DNA of 23,049 bases, taken from positions 1,006,609-1,029,657 of the forward strand of contig BJOX01000080.1 of NCBI GenBank assembly GCA_009731375.1. Reading direction: 5' to 3'. This DNA comes from Paulinella micropora (Eukaryota; Cercozoa; Imbricatea; Euglyphida). Both the position numbers and the translations under genes were made by a program. Below are positions 14,691 through 23,049 of this stretch, piece by piece; positions within the stretch are counted from its first letter, which is position 1; the number at the start of each line of letters is the position of its first letter. A model generated the notes under the pieces. It ran no database searches and was not told the origin of the DNA. It worked only from the letters and a program-made list of their open reading frames with translations.

Positions 14691-16000
14691 TTTTTATGTA
14701 CAGGAGGAATACATTGTCGGAAATGATACAATGGCATCTCTGAATGTGCTTGGCAAAGAGTTCATTGAACTGTGGGGCGGAGAGCCATGGTTCAAGCACG
14801 GGTTTAGGCCGTGTCGTGGACGGGTAAAGGGAGTGGGTGGTATGACGCTGATATCCGGATCGGTCATGATTACCTTCCTTTTGAAGGACGGACAGTCTTT
14901 CTCCCATAGGTTTTGGGTCGTCCCAGCCATTGCTGGTGGTCTCCTGTTGGGGCTGAGGAGCCTGAGGCGGATGCATGCTCGGATCTATACGAATCTGAAT
15001 GTGGTGTAATACGGTGGATCCGAGGTGGCTCCACGGTACGAGGTAGTACCGTATGAACCTTTACGGCGAGGAAGCCGGTGTGCCCCCCCCGGTGTGCTGG
15101 AGCACACATTGGGAATGTGAGTGTCACGTCAGTCGTGCGCGCCGACTGGGCGAGGACAAAGGTGGCGTTCGTGGAGTGCATGGAGTCCACGGTCACTCCC
15201 CACATTCAAGAGCCTGTCACAGCCTCGTTCTTCCATGTAATAAATGCACGATAGAGTCGTGGGACTCTGAGGATTTGAGGGTGGTCGATGACAGTTCTGA
15301 CGACACTAGTCGGGAGACGGAATATGTGATTGCCACAACCTCTGGCTGGGCCTATACGAACCCAAGCGATATAAGGATCGCTAATGTGGTGTGTAGGGAT
15401 TCCGCAGAGGATGAGGCGGTATTGACCGCGATAGATGCAAGATTGGCACACCTATATGCAGCAAGGGTTGAATTGTTGCGGGGTAAGATTGCTGGCATGG
15501 AAGATGCTGGTGATCAACACGTCTAGATCGACGTGCATTCTACCACAATGTCACATGTGGTATGGAATGTAACCCAACATAAGCTGCCGGTCAAGCAGCC
15601 TAAACCTATTGTGGAAGCATTCCTGAAGAGTCACTGGGATGATAGACTATTCTTTCCAAAGTGGGTCAAGGCCATTAAGGAGGTCTTGAGGGCCCGGTTG
15701 GCAGTGGAAGATTTTACTATAGTTATCCCAGTGGGTACTCGGACGGGAATGTGATGGCAGGATATTGAAGATCACCTCCTTGATGATCCGATTCCAATAC
15801 CACATCGAGGTCATAAGTTGATATTAGCCTTGCGGTTGGGAACGAAGGAGAAGGCGTTAGCTTACGGAGCTAAGCTGGCACAGAGTGATATGGCTGAAGT
15901 CCGTACGCAAGCCTTTTCATGGATTACGGGCATATATCATCGTATTCATGCGATGCAGTATGCAATGATCATAGATCATTTAGGTCAGCTTGCTCAATGG
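14689..16000 (+). pseudogene. Element A pol, protease-like and post-protease domains (broken, truncated by element B)
   Basis: After a frameshift in the T-run at 14691-14695, the frame reads EEYIVGNDTMASLNVLGKEF. This aligns with element B's protease-like start and continues to a WVVPAIAGGLLLG segment equivalent to B's YVVPGYHGSILLS. The region 14960-15250 is scrambled by shifts. From about 15240 to 16000 one frame contains LPVKQPKPIVEAFLKSHWDD, LLDDPIPIPHR and LRLGTKEKALAYGAKLA, colinear with B residues about 425-550. Same-frame stops are TAG 15524-15526 and TGA 15752-15754; the latter stands where B has tryptophan. Alignment with B ends at 16000, exactly where the B LTR candidate starts. 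Confidence 0.65.
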
Positions 16001-16237
16001 TGTAATGCCCCCAACGATAGCTCGTAAAAAGTCGGTAATACAACCAAACACAGTCCTCAAGAATGAGAATGATGTCTCGTTGTATTAGCTCAGTGAAGCC
16101 AAAAAGGAAAACGGCAACAGACCAGGAATAAAATGGCATCAGGTCCAATCCGGACAAATAATACTGAACAACAAGCTGGTGCACCTGTCACCAGGAAAAG
16201 GTATTTTTTACCGGCTATCCGGGGGGTGATGCCTACA
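16001..16237 (-). repeat. Candidate 3' LTR of element B
   Basis: On the minus strand it begins TGTAGGCATCACCCCCC and ends TTGGGGGCATTACA (TGTA...TACA). A purine-rich tract (CGGGAGGGGG, 16241-16250) precedes it as a polypurine-tract candidate, three bases away. The outer edge coincides with the point where element A's coding similarity stops. The 5' copy is outside the window, so this is not confirmed by a direct repeat. Confidence 0.45.
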
Positions 16238-17088
16238 GTACCCCCTCCCGATTTTATGACGGAAATAGCATTTTCGTCATACACCTTCTGATTTCTTTCT
16301 GCAAATAGTATGCGCTATGGAGTCATGCCACACAGCGCATCGACCCACGGATAGACGCTAAAAGACGATAAATATATCCTCATACGGCACGTCAAAGCGG
16401 ATTCTCCAGCCATTCTTGTAGATTTTTGAACTCCTTCCCCTCAATCTCTCTTTTTTTTTTTTTTTTTTTTTTTTTTCGGCAGTATGTCAAGAACAAACGT
16501 ACAATTAATAAAAAAATACAAGCAACGTGGTGCTGTAGTACGATTCCCCCTTTGATCTCCTTCTTCTTCTTATCATTATCATTATTATTATTATTATTCA
16601 CAGGGAGATCGTAAGTACATTGTCTTTTTTAATGACATACCCTTGTATAAGGCGGATATCCTATGATATAGTATTAGGGGGCCAGTCCTAATAGCTATAT
16701 CCGAAGTCGAGGTGTATGTACCCGACCCTGCGATATACCGACACAAGTAGAGATTGACCGTGCTCAGGTACGACAGTATATAATCTATCGTAAAAAATAA
16801 TTTAATGAAAGTTTCAGAGAACATTTCATTTTCGAGAACATCATCCCAGGACTTGGAAAGGGTCATACCCGGGAACACCATCGCTCAATACACTAGCGAT
16901 CCCCGTATACGGTGTAGTATCATCGTCGATCGACCTTTCGCACTCGTATGTTGCGATCGAATGCCAAGTTATATCACTGAGTCTTTTTAATATTCATATT
17001 GATAACTGATGATGCATGATCAAATCATGATACGCCGTGGGCAATCAATCAGTTTATTTGAGACGCATAAAGAAAAATAGTTTCTTTG
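16238..17088 (-). other. 3' untranslated region of element B
   Basis: No convincing gene lies in these 851 bases. It holds a 26-T run (16451-16476, poly-A on the element strand), an AATAAT/GATAAT microsatellite (about 16572-16598) and a second purine tract (AAAGGGGGAA, about 16543-16552, minus). A poly-A this far from an LTR is unusual for an LTR element. A 95-codon ORF at 16594-16881 has no recognised features. Confidence 0.45.
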
Positions 17089-20000
17089 TCACTGCCTTCG
17101 TCGTCTGGCGCGGATTTCTTTGCCTGGTGGAGGACCACCAACAAAAGTCAGATCGAACTTTGACTGTTCGAGAATGTCCCAGATCTTATTAGGGATTCCG
17201 CCCAACGATAATTCAAAAGGGACATCAAGCACTCCTCTTGGCAGTGTCTGAATGGTCCACGCAGTGTAATCCTTGTCTCTGGGAGTAATTGTATCATCCC
17301 ATGTCTCGAGACTTTTTGCGTCTTTATATACTGGCAGATAATGTCTTGCCTTTGGATCCTCAACCGGGTCCATACTTCTCCAGAACTGGAGTATCGGTTG
17401 TACTATCTTTGCGGCTGATGATATTTTGAGTGTCCGTGTGACACGCATCTGTCGTGGGACCGCCACGACCCGCATCAAGTATAAGTCTGAGAGAGTGTCA
17501 TCAGCGACATGTTGTTCCGCTGGTCTCATCAGATAGAAAACATTTTTCACCCATGCGATGGTTGCTATCGCATCGCCTTCCTTCCATCGCTCATGGACAA
17601 TCTCAACGTTGCCCGCGTTTGGGTCAGTGTCCGTCCCCTCCTCCTCCTGGTGGACGTCCTTTGATCTCATCGACCTCATCGCCTTCCTCGGTTGGTCGTT
17701 GATAAGATCATTCCGCGCTCTCCTTAGCTGCGCCTCTGTGATCTTCTCCTTCTTTCCGCTATGCTCTCGCGGAGACTTGGACTGAGTCCCCACCGCGCTT
17801 ATGCGGTCAGTCTTCTCCTTGCTGTCCACCTCACTCTCCTCCTTCTCAGCTATCGGTGCCCGATAAGCATCGTCTTGGTCTATGCCAGCCTCCTTGTGGA
17901 TGGGCGGCACCTCTTTGAAATCATCCTTCATCCGTTTTAACGCCTCCTCAACGGATTCATCTTCCAGTAAGAAGGGATCATACTTAATCAGCCTTCTTAC
18001 ATTCACAATTTGCACCTTCCCTCTACCCCTGATCTTGTAATTCAGAGGTCCCGTCTGTTCCATAATCTGATAAGGTCCTTTCCAGTGAGTGAACAGCTTA
18101 GAGCTGACTCCCTTCGGGACTTGAGGATGGTACAATAGTACAATATCCCCGACCTGGAACTTGATCTGATCCAAGTGCGCTTGTCGCACCCCTTCAGCAT
18201 CAGTCTTTCGGCGCTCCGCCTCTCTATGCGCCCTGACTATTTGTTCCGCCTCCATCTTCACTCTAAGTCTCATCCCAAACAACTCATCCGCATCCGCCCA
18301 AGTGTCTTTTGGGTGAAGGAGCGAAGTCGGGATATCAGGCTCACGCCCATATACTAACTGATATGGCGAGATTGAGCTCTTCGAGCCTCCTAACGCCGTA
18401 GAGGGTAGACAGTTCATTGCAAACGCAAATGATGGTGCTGCCTCGACCCATGCTCTTTGATTCTCCTTCTTCGTGCAATACATCTTTAGCGAGGCTTTGA
18501 GGGGTCTGTGTACCCGCTCGATTTTCCCATTTGCTCGCGGGTTATAGGCAGTAACATATTGCCATTTCATCCCGTAATACTTAGATAGTTTGTCGATGAC
18601 CTCGTTATTAAAGTCCGAGCCTCGATCAGAACATATCTTTCTTGGTACTCCGATCTGTGAGATGATCCTATCGATCAGCGCCTCGGCCGTCGTCTTGCCG
18701 GTAACGTCTTTGACAGGGATGATCCACACATAGTTGGTGGCTCTGTCAATAGCCGTAAGGAGGTATTTGTAACCATCCTTCGATTCTGGGAAAGGTCCCA
18801 CATGATCAATGTGTATAAACTCAAACATCCCCGCATGAAGAGGAAATTCGCCAATCAGGCCGAAATTTGCCTTCAGTGGTGTTTTGTTTATCTTGCACGG
18901 GATGCATGCATCCACCGCCTGATCTATCTCCTCCTTCATCTTCTTCCACCAGAATCGCCTCGCTACGAACATATGAGTTCGTTGTCGACCCGGATGCGCC
19001 AAAAGTGGGCAATTGTGGGCTGCGACAAATATAAATCGTCTCAGACTCTCCGGTACCCAAAGGGTCCATTTGTCCGGCTGTGACGCATAGCGACCGTGAA
19101 GGCCCTTGTACCACAGTAGACCATCTCTCCATCCCATCTCCTTCATCTGATCTTTGATCGCTTTCGTCATCCGTAGCTCATCCGGGTTCTGATATAACTG
19201 TATCAGTTCTTTAAACTCCGGATCTTGAGCCTGTTGTTGCCTCCATGCGGTAGGCGAGGCTATATGGATAGTACCATCTTCTAGCCGTACCCCGATTCTT
19301 TCCGGGTCATCGTCTAGGTCACTTCTCCGCTCTTGAGGAGGCTCCGCATAAACTTCCTGCGTCTCCTCTTCCTCTCTTATGTTCGCCTTCGCATTCTCAT
19401 ATACCTCATAGGACCACTCAGCGTCCTCCTGGGTATGTAGCTCACAACATATCCCGTGATCCGGGCCTTGTGGACTGTACCGTAGACCTGTGCGGTCATA
19501 TCGGACTCCACTCGCCATCTCCATCGCCTCAATGTGGCTGACCTCATACACCTTGTCAGTGGACAAGTCTTCCATCTCCACCGTGGACACCAACGCCGAT
19601 ACTTCTGAGTTAAACTCTAGCCTAGAGAGGCTATCAGCGACCACATTTCGCTTTCCCGGTAGATGGACCATTGTAAAATCGAAACAAGACAAGAACGCTT
19701 GCCACCGCGCCAGCCGTCCCGTCTGTTCATGATTCATCAACCATAACAGGTTATGATGATCAGTTCTGACAGTAAATTGAGGTCCTCCCCACAAATACTC
19801 TCTGAGCCTCTTGAGGGCCCATACTACCGCCAACGCCTCTCTTTGCCTTGTGCAATAGTTTCTCTCCGCCGCACACAACTTCCTACTAATAAACATGATT
19901 GGGCGTAATTTCTTCTCCTCATCCTCTTGTTGTAATACAGCCCCAATCGCAAACTTAGATGCGTCTGTATCGACTACGAATTGTTTCGTAAAGTCGGGCA

Positions 20001-22902
20001 TCGTTAACACCAGTCCTCCGTCTTTCGGGTCTTTATAAATAAGATCTTTGAGCGCATGAAACGCTTGCAAAGCCTCTTCGCCCCACTTCTCAAAGTCTCC
20101 AAAATCTATCATTTTCTCCAACTTAGCCCGTGTTGCACCCCAATCGGGTATAAACTGGCTATAGTATTGCGCCATCGCAAGGAATGAGTGCAATTCAGTG
20201 CGGTTCTTCGGTATCGGTCGATTCATAATCTCCTCCCTCTTCTCTTTGGATATCGAGACTCGATTATGGGAGATCTCGTACCCTAAGTATGTCACACTCG
20301 TCTTGGCAAGTTGACACTTCTTTAGATTGCACTTCAGGCCAAAAGCTCCGATGCGCCTGAATATATCGGACAAATGATCGATATGCTCCTCCATTGTGTT
20401 AGAGTATACGATAATGTCATCGATATAGCAAAATGCATATTCTCCCGCCTTCTGTCCCCGCCTTCTCATAAAGCCACCGTCAGACAAATCATCGTACTGA
20501 CTGCTCAACATCTTCTGCATCGCCTTCTGGAAAAGTCCTGGGGCTTGCTTGAGGCCCATCGGAAGCACTTTCCATTGGTATATTTCCATACCCACCACAA
20601 ACGCCGTCAGCCATCTGGACTTTTCCTCCAGTGGTATCTGCCAGAAGCCATTCTTAAGGTCAATGACCGAATAGAATTTTGCATTCCGCAGTACTCTCCT
20701 TCCTTCTTCTAATGTCGGGAGAGGATTTCTCTCTTCCTCCAGCACCTTGTTAACACGAGCATAGTTAACTGTCAGGCGCCATTCTCCTCCTGGCTTCGGC
20801 ACTATTCTCGGTTGTGAGACTATTGGAGATGTTGATCTCTCAATAAAGTCCTCATTGAGCAGCTGTCTTGCTAGCTCCTCCGCTATCTTCGCCTCATGTA
20901 TACTCAAATTCGCCCTTCGTGGTGCCGGTGACGGCTCCGCACCCGGTATTTTGTAAATAACCGCAGTGAAATCTTCAGGCTTGACACCACCTGCATGTGG
21001 AGGGTCAAAAATTTCCTTGTTCGCCTCTAATTTGGCTTTTAAAAGCTCCTTCTCCTTCTCCGTGCCTACTCCTTCTTCCAATATTTTCCGCGCCGCCTCT
21101 TGAAAATCTTCATCAGACATCTGCTTATGCTGCTTGAGGGGTTCTCTGTCCTCCTCCAAGCCTAAGTCCTCTTCCGAGACATCATCTAGGCCCGTCTTTT
21201 CATACGTGACCGTGTCCGGCTCATCATCTTTACCGAGCTCCACCAGCATGTCAATGAGTCTCGCGTATTGCAAAGGAGCTTTACGGGTGTAAAAACCATC
21301 AAAGCATGTGAATGCTTGCGGTATCAATTTCAACTTGTCGAGGTCTCTGAGCTTCCGCTTGTATGCACTGCTCTGCTCACGAGTTCCCATACGACAAGCC
21401 ACCACTAGCTGTTGCTTGCGAGAGGGTACCGGTATAGGATGATCAATAAGCCGGTCCCTTATTTCCTGCGCCCATATCGCCTTCTCATTATATGGCAGGA
21501 TAATAGTATACGGCTTATTATTTTCGAATAAAGTCCGTAAGCATTTCTTCACTTCAGACAGTGAACGCGGCCACGTGGGCTCGTCACCCCAGAAATCAGT
21601 AATAAAACTTTTAATAGTTTCTGGTGGAGTATCCGGGATTCGCCCCGTTCTCCTTGGTACAAACGCCTCCCTTTTTTCTTCTCCTACTTTCGCATGGAAA
21701 CAGTATCCGTTAGTAATATGGACATCTGTTCCTACTCCTTCCGCGAATCTCGCCAACGACGGGCTTCTTTGTGCGACACATATAATCTCCTCCTTTCGCT
21801 TCTCGATTAAGTCATCAATAGACTTTTTGTCCCAATGGCATGTCGGAACTGTGACAGTGCACACTTGGGATTCCCAATTGTCGGTCCAGGACAGTTCATC
21901 CGGTCTTACGACATGGGGGTGAACGTACACCTCAAGTGCCTCATGTGCGATGGCCATCTTTTTGTGATCCGTCGCTAGACTCAGCTCATAAGCCTCATAA
22001 GAGTCAGTAGCGTTGAAGGGATCAATATCGTTCTCTTCTCCTCTTTTTACTCCATATATCACTCGCCGTGCGGCGCAATCAATCACAGCCCCCATCGTAG
22101 CCAATTGGTCATACGATAGTAATATTGACCCGTGGTAACCGGGGACGACATAGAGGTCCATACGGTATACTCGTGCGGATTTCAATTTAAAGGTCAGTGT
22201 GATGATTCCCGTGATATCCGTCCGGCTGCTCACTCCTTTGAGAGTGCCCGTTGACTTTTTCATATTTCCGTCCACCCAGTCCCGGTATCGATTAAAAAAC
22301 TTCCTGCCGACAATATTAATATTCGCCATCGTATCATTACCAACTTTTAATATTGTCTTCAATGTTTCACAATAAAGTTCCGTATAACACAGAGCATCGG
22401 GCCTGTGTATATTGGCTGCGAGAACAAGAACTTTACGTTCCAAATTTTGGAGTCTTGTCTCTAAGTTTTTCAACTCCTCCTTCTTCTCCTCCTGCTTCAC
22501 CTCATTAACATTTTTATTATTCTGCGGTACTGGTGCGTTTACTATTTGAGCGACATTGTCTTGTGGTACTTGAGTACACACATTGTCTTTTTGCTCGCCA
22601 CCCGCCGCGACCGTAGACATTGAGTCTGTTCGTGGTTGTTTGCTTGGCCGAGGCGATACGTCTGCCATTGGCCTCCTCGCCTCCATCGCAAGTCTCGCCT
22701 TCCTATTTGCATCAGTTATCATTGGTAACCGTGCTGTATGAACGGGTATGAGACTACCTTGGGGCTGCAGTCTCTGTGTACCCACATCTTTGTTTTCACA
22801 TAGAGGAAGCGTTGGCCCAGTCTGCACAACAGCATTAGAAAGCACTGTGACTAAAGGGTTAAACTTCACAGTCTTCTCCTTCCTCTCTTCTTCCCCCTCC
22901 AG
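17089..22902 (-). CDS. pol: Element B pol polyprotein: protease-like, reverse transcriptase, RNase H, integrase, C-terminal extension
   Basis: The frame is open from the UGA at 22903-22905 to the stop at 17089-17091. The first ATG is about 50 codons after the GTG at 22867-22869, which I use for numbering. Residues 1-150 are a disordered, charged linker. A retropepsin-like region (about 170-260) has GNDTMA at the active-site position (D179) and LYVVPGYHGSILLSYDQLAT. An unassigned domain follows at about 425-550. RT spans about 660-900 (RIVPKPGGEWRLTVNYARVN; VIDLKNGFWQIPL; YIDD 815-818). RNase H is about 960-1085 (VDTDAS, D967/D969; REALAVVWAL; RTDHHNLLWL). Integrase has an HHCC finger (CIPC 1322-1325), catalytic D1355, D1415, E1451 (spacing 35) and a GPY/F module (HWKGPYQIM, about 1594). 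About 285 residues follow without a recognised fold. Expression as Gag-Pol by UGA readthrough is inferred. Confidence 0.92.
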   Translation of the reverse strand: MEGEEERKEKTVKFNPLVTVLSNAVVQTGPTLPLCENKDVGTQRLQPQGSLIPVHTARLPMITDANRKARLAMEARRPMADVSPRPSKQPRTDSMSTVAAGGEQKDNVCTQVPQDNVAQIVNAPVPQNNKNVNEVKQEEKKEELKNLETRLQNLERKVLVLAANIHRPDALCYTELYCETLKTILKVGNDTMANINIVGRKFFNRYRDWVDGNMKKSTGTLKGVSSRTDITGIITLTFKLKSARVYRMDLYVVPGYHGSILLSYDQLATMGAVIDCAARRVIYGVKRGEENDIDPFNATDSYEAYELSLATDHKKMAIAHEALEVYVHPHVVRPDELSWTDNWESQVCTVTVPTCHWDKKSIDDLIEKRKEEIICVAQRSPSLARFAEGVGTDVHITNGYCFHAKVGEEKREAFVPRRTGRIPDTPPETIKSFITDFWGDEPTWPRSLSEVKKCLRTLFENNKPYTIILPYNEKAIWAQEIRDRLIDHPIPVPSRKQQLVVACRMGTREQSSAYKRKLRDLDKLKLIPQAFTCFDGFYTRKAPLQYARLIDMLVELGKDDEPDTVTYEKTGLDDVSEEDLGLEEDREPLKQHKQMSDEDFQEAARKILEEGVGTEKEKELLKAKLEANKEIFDPPHAGGVKPEDFTAVIYKIPGAEPSPAPRRANLSIHEAKIAEELARQLLNEDFIERSTSPIVSQPRIVPKPGGEWRLTVNYARVNKVLEEERNPLPTLEEGRRVLRNAKFYSVIDLKNGFWQIPLEEKSRWLTAFVVGMEIYQWKVLPMGLKQAPGLFQKAMQKMLSSQYDDLSDGGFMRRRGQKAGEYAFCYIDDIIVYSNTMEEHIDHLSDIFRRIGAFGLKCNLKKCQLAKTSVTYLGYEISHNRVSISKEKREEIMNRPIPKNRTELHSFLAMAQYYSQFIPDWGATRAKLEKMIDFGDFEKWGEEALQAFHALKDLIYKDPKDGGLVLTMPDFTKQFVVDTDASKFAIGAVLQQEDEEKKLRPIMFISRKLCAAERNYCTRQREALAVVWALKRLREYLWGGPQFTVRTDHHNLLWLMNHEQTGRLARWQAFLSCFDFTMVHLPGKRNVVADSLSRLEFNSEVSALVSTVEMEDLSTDKVYEVSHIEAMEMASGVRYDRTGLRYSPQGPDHGICCELHTQEDAEWSYEVYENAKANIREEEETQEVYAEPPQERRSDLDDDPERIGVRLEDGTIHIASPTAWRQQQAQDPEFKELIQLYQNPDELRMTKAIKDQMKEMGWRDGLLWYKGLHGRYASQPDKWTLWVPESLRRFIFVAAHNCPLLAHPGRQRTHMFVARRFWWKKMKEEIDQAVDACIPCKINKTPLKANFGLIGEFPLHAGMFEFIHIDHVGPFPESKDGYKYLLTAIDRATNYVWIIPVKDVTGKTTAEALIDRIISQIGVPRKICSDRGSDFNNEVIDKLSKYYGMKWQYVTAYNPRANGKIERVHRPLKASLKMYCTKKENQRAWVEAAPSFAFAMNCLPSTALGGSKSSISPYQLVYGREPDIPTSLLHPKDTWADADELFGMRLRVKMEAEQIVRAHREAERRKTDAEGVRQAHLDQIKFQVGDIVLLYHPQVPKGVSSKLFTHWKGPYQIMEQTGPLNYKIRGRGKVQIVNVRRLIKYDPFLLEDESVEEALKRMKDDFKEVPPIHKEAGIDQDDAYRAPIAEKEESEVDSKEKTDRISAVGTQSKSPREHSGKKEKITEAQLRRARNDLINDQPRKAMRSMRSKDVHQEEEGTDTDPNAGNVEIVHERWKEGDAIATIAWVKNVFYLMRPAEQHVADDTLSDLYLMRVVAVPRQMRVTRTLKISSAAKIVQPILQFWRSMDPVEDPKARHYLPVYKDAKSLETWDDTITPRDKDYTAWTIQTLPRGVLDVPFELSLGGIPNKIWDILEQSKFDLTFVGGPPPGKEIRARRRRQ

Positions 22903-22905
22903 TCA
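22903..22905 (-). promoter_or_regulatory. In-frame UGA between gag and pol (readthrough candidate)
   Basis: On the element strand the junction reads GAA TGA CTG GAG. Gag and pol are in the same frame on either side, and the base after UGA is C, the leakiest context known for UGA. A simple nonsense mutation is the alternative. Confidence 0.45.
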
Positions 22906-23049
22906 TTCCACCACCTCGAAACGATTACCTTGAGTAGTGTCCGGGTAGGATGACGTATCGGTCTCCGAGGCAGTGTTGTAGGCCTGAGCTCGACCGAAAT
23001 TCGGGTTGGAGCTTGCCCACGAGCCTCCTCCTCCTCTGGGTGGGGGGGC
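22906..23049 (-). CDS. gag: Element B gag, C-terminal 48 codons (runs off right edge)
   Basis: The minus-strand frame is open from the window edge to the UGA at 22903. The visible part is Gly/Pro-rich then Ser/Thr/Asn-rich (NPNFGRAQAYNTASETDTSS) and ends FEVVE. It has no zinc knuckle. It is in the same frame as pol. Identity as gag rests on its position upstream of the protease-like region. Confidence 0.5.

Larger units (their letters stand above)
5748..16000 (+). mobile_element. Element A: old, broken Ty3/gypsy-type LTR retrotransposon (right part outside window)
   Basis: The left LTR, leader, gag and the N-terminal half of pol lie in order on the plus strand. It is interrupted by a CACTA transposon at 8635-13219 and cut at 16000 by element B. 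Its protease-like and post-protease segments align with those of element B (GNDTMA; D-x-PIP-x-P; L-x-x-A-x-R-x-GT-x-E), which identifies it. At least five in-frame stops and several frameshifts show it is dead. RT, RNase H, integrase and the right LTR should lie to the right of B, beyond the window. Confidence 0.7.
16001..23049 (-). mobile_element. Element B: Ty3/gypsy-type LTR retrotransposon, coding-intact in window, gag and 5' LTR off right edge
   Basis: The minus-strand order is gag end, in-frame UGA, pol, 3' untranslated region, LTR candidate. RT before integrase places it in Ty3/gypsy. The pol frame is intact over 1926 codons, so insertion is recent relative to element A, which it interrupts. 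Confidence 0.8.

Noticed and set aside
7126-15754. UGA read as tryptophan in this genome
   Set aside because: Element B pol runs 1926 codons using TGG for Trp with no internal UGA, and element A also has TAG stops and frameshifts. Decay explains it better.
16594-16881. 95-codon minus-strand ORF after element B pol
   Set aside because: No motif, AT-rich, in the 3' untranslated region; chance length.

Overview
This window is eukaryotic nuclear DNA made almost entirely of mobile elements. The evidence is LTR retroelement coding regions, a CACTA-type DNA transposon, intron-like splice signals, long (GAA)n, (GA)n and poly-T microsatellites, and no bacterial operon structure. I cannot name the species. 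The mix (a Polinton/Maverick-like DNA polymerase, Ty3/gypsy elements, CACTA and possibly hAT relics) fits a repeat-rich protist, alga or similar genome, but that is inference.

Layout. (1) 1-2.5 kb is AT-rich and minus strand: the N-terminal 554 codons of a protein-primed family B DNA polymerase of Polinton/Maverick type, running off the left edge, then a small ORF with an AP2-like domain. Both are preceded by an AAGGACAC motif. Short perfect palindromes are scattered here. (2) 2.5-5.7 kb holds a 169-bp MITE-like inverted-repeat unit, a palindrome-rich tract, an AT-rich stretch, an ORF containing (GAA)n, a 0.7-kb purine/pyrimidine-asymmetric tract and a possible hAT transposase relic. (3) From 5748 onward lies an old, decayed Ty3/gypsy element ('element A', plus strand): LTR (TGTAACC...GGTTACA), primer-binding-site candidate, leader, gag and the N-terminal part of pol, all broken by stops and frameshifts. 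(4) Element A is interrupted inside gag by a 4585-bp CACTA transposon (8635-13219). Its termini are CACTATGGGGACAAATAC / GTATTTGTCCCATAGTG, it is flanked by an ATG/ATG 3-bp target-site duplication, and removing it joins the gag frame on both sides. It carries dense subterminal arrays of a near-palindrome, TTTCCAGtggCTGGAAA, and no recognisable transposase. (5) At 16001 element A is interrupted again by a younger Ty3/gypsy element ('element B', minus strand): a 237-bp 3' LTR candidate (16001-16237), an 850-bp 3' untranslated region, and an intact 1926+ codon pol (protease-like, RT, RNase H, integrase, unusual C-terminal extension). Its gag runs off the right edge and is separated from pol by one in-frame UGA.

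How it fits together: A inserted first and decayed; the CACTA element and B inserted into it later. The rest of A's pol (RT, RNase H, integrase) should lie beyond B, outside the window. A and B are related: they share a GNDTMA motif at the protease position and an unassigned domain between protease and RT. The most unusual points are the CACTA subterminal palindrome arrays, the conserved D-T-M in place of the retropepsin D-T/S-G, the C-terminal domain of B pol, the gag UGA pol junction, and the palindromes and shared promoter motif around the Polinton-like genes.
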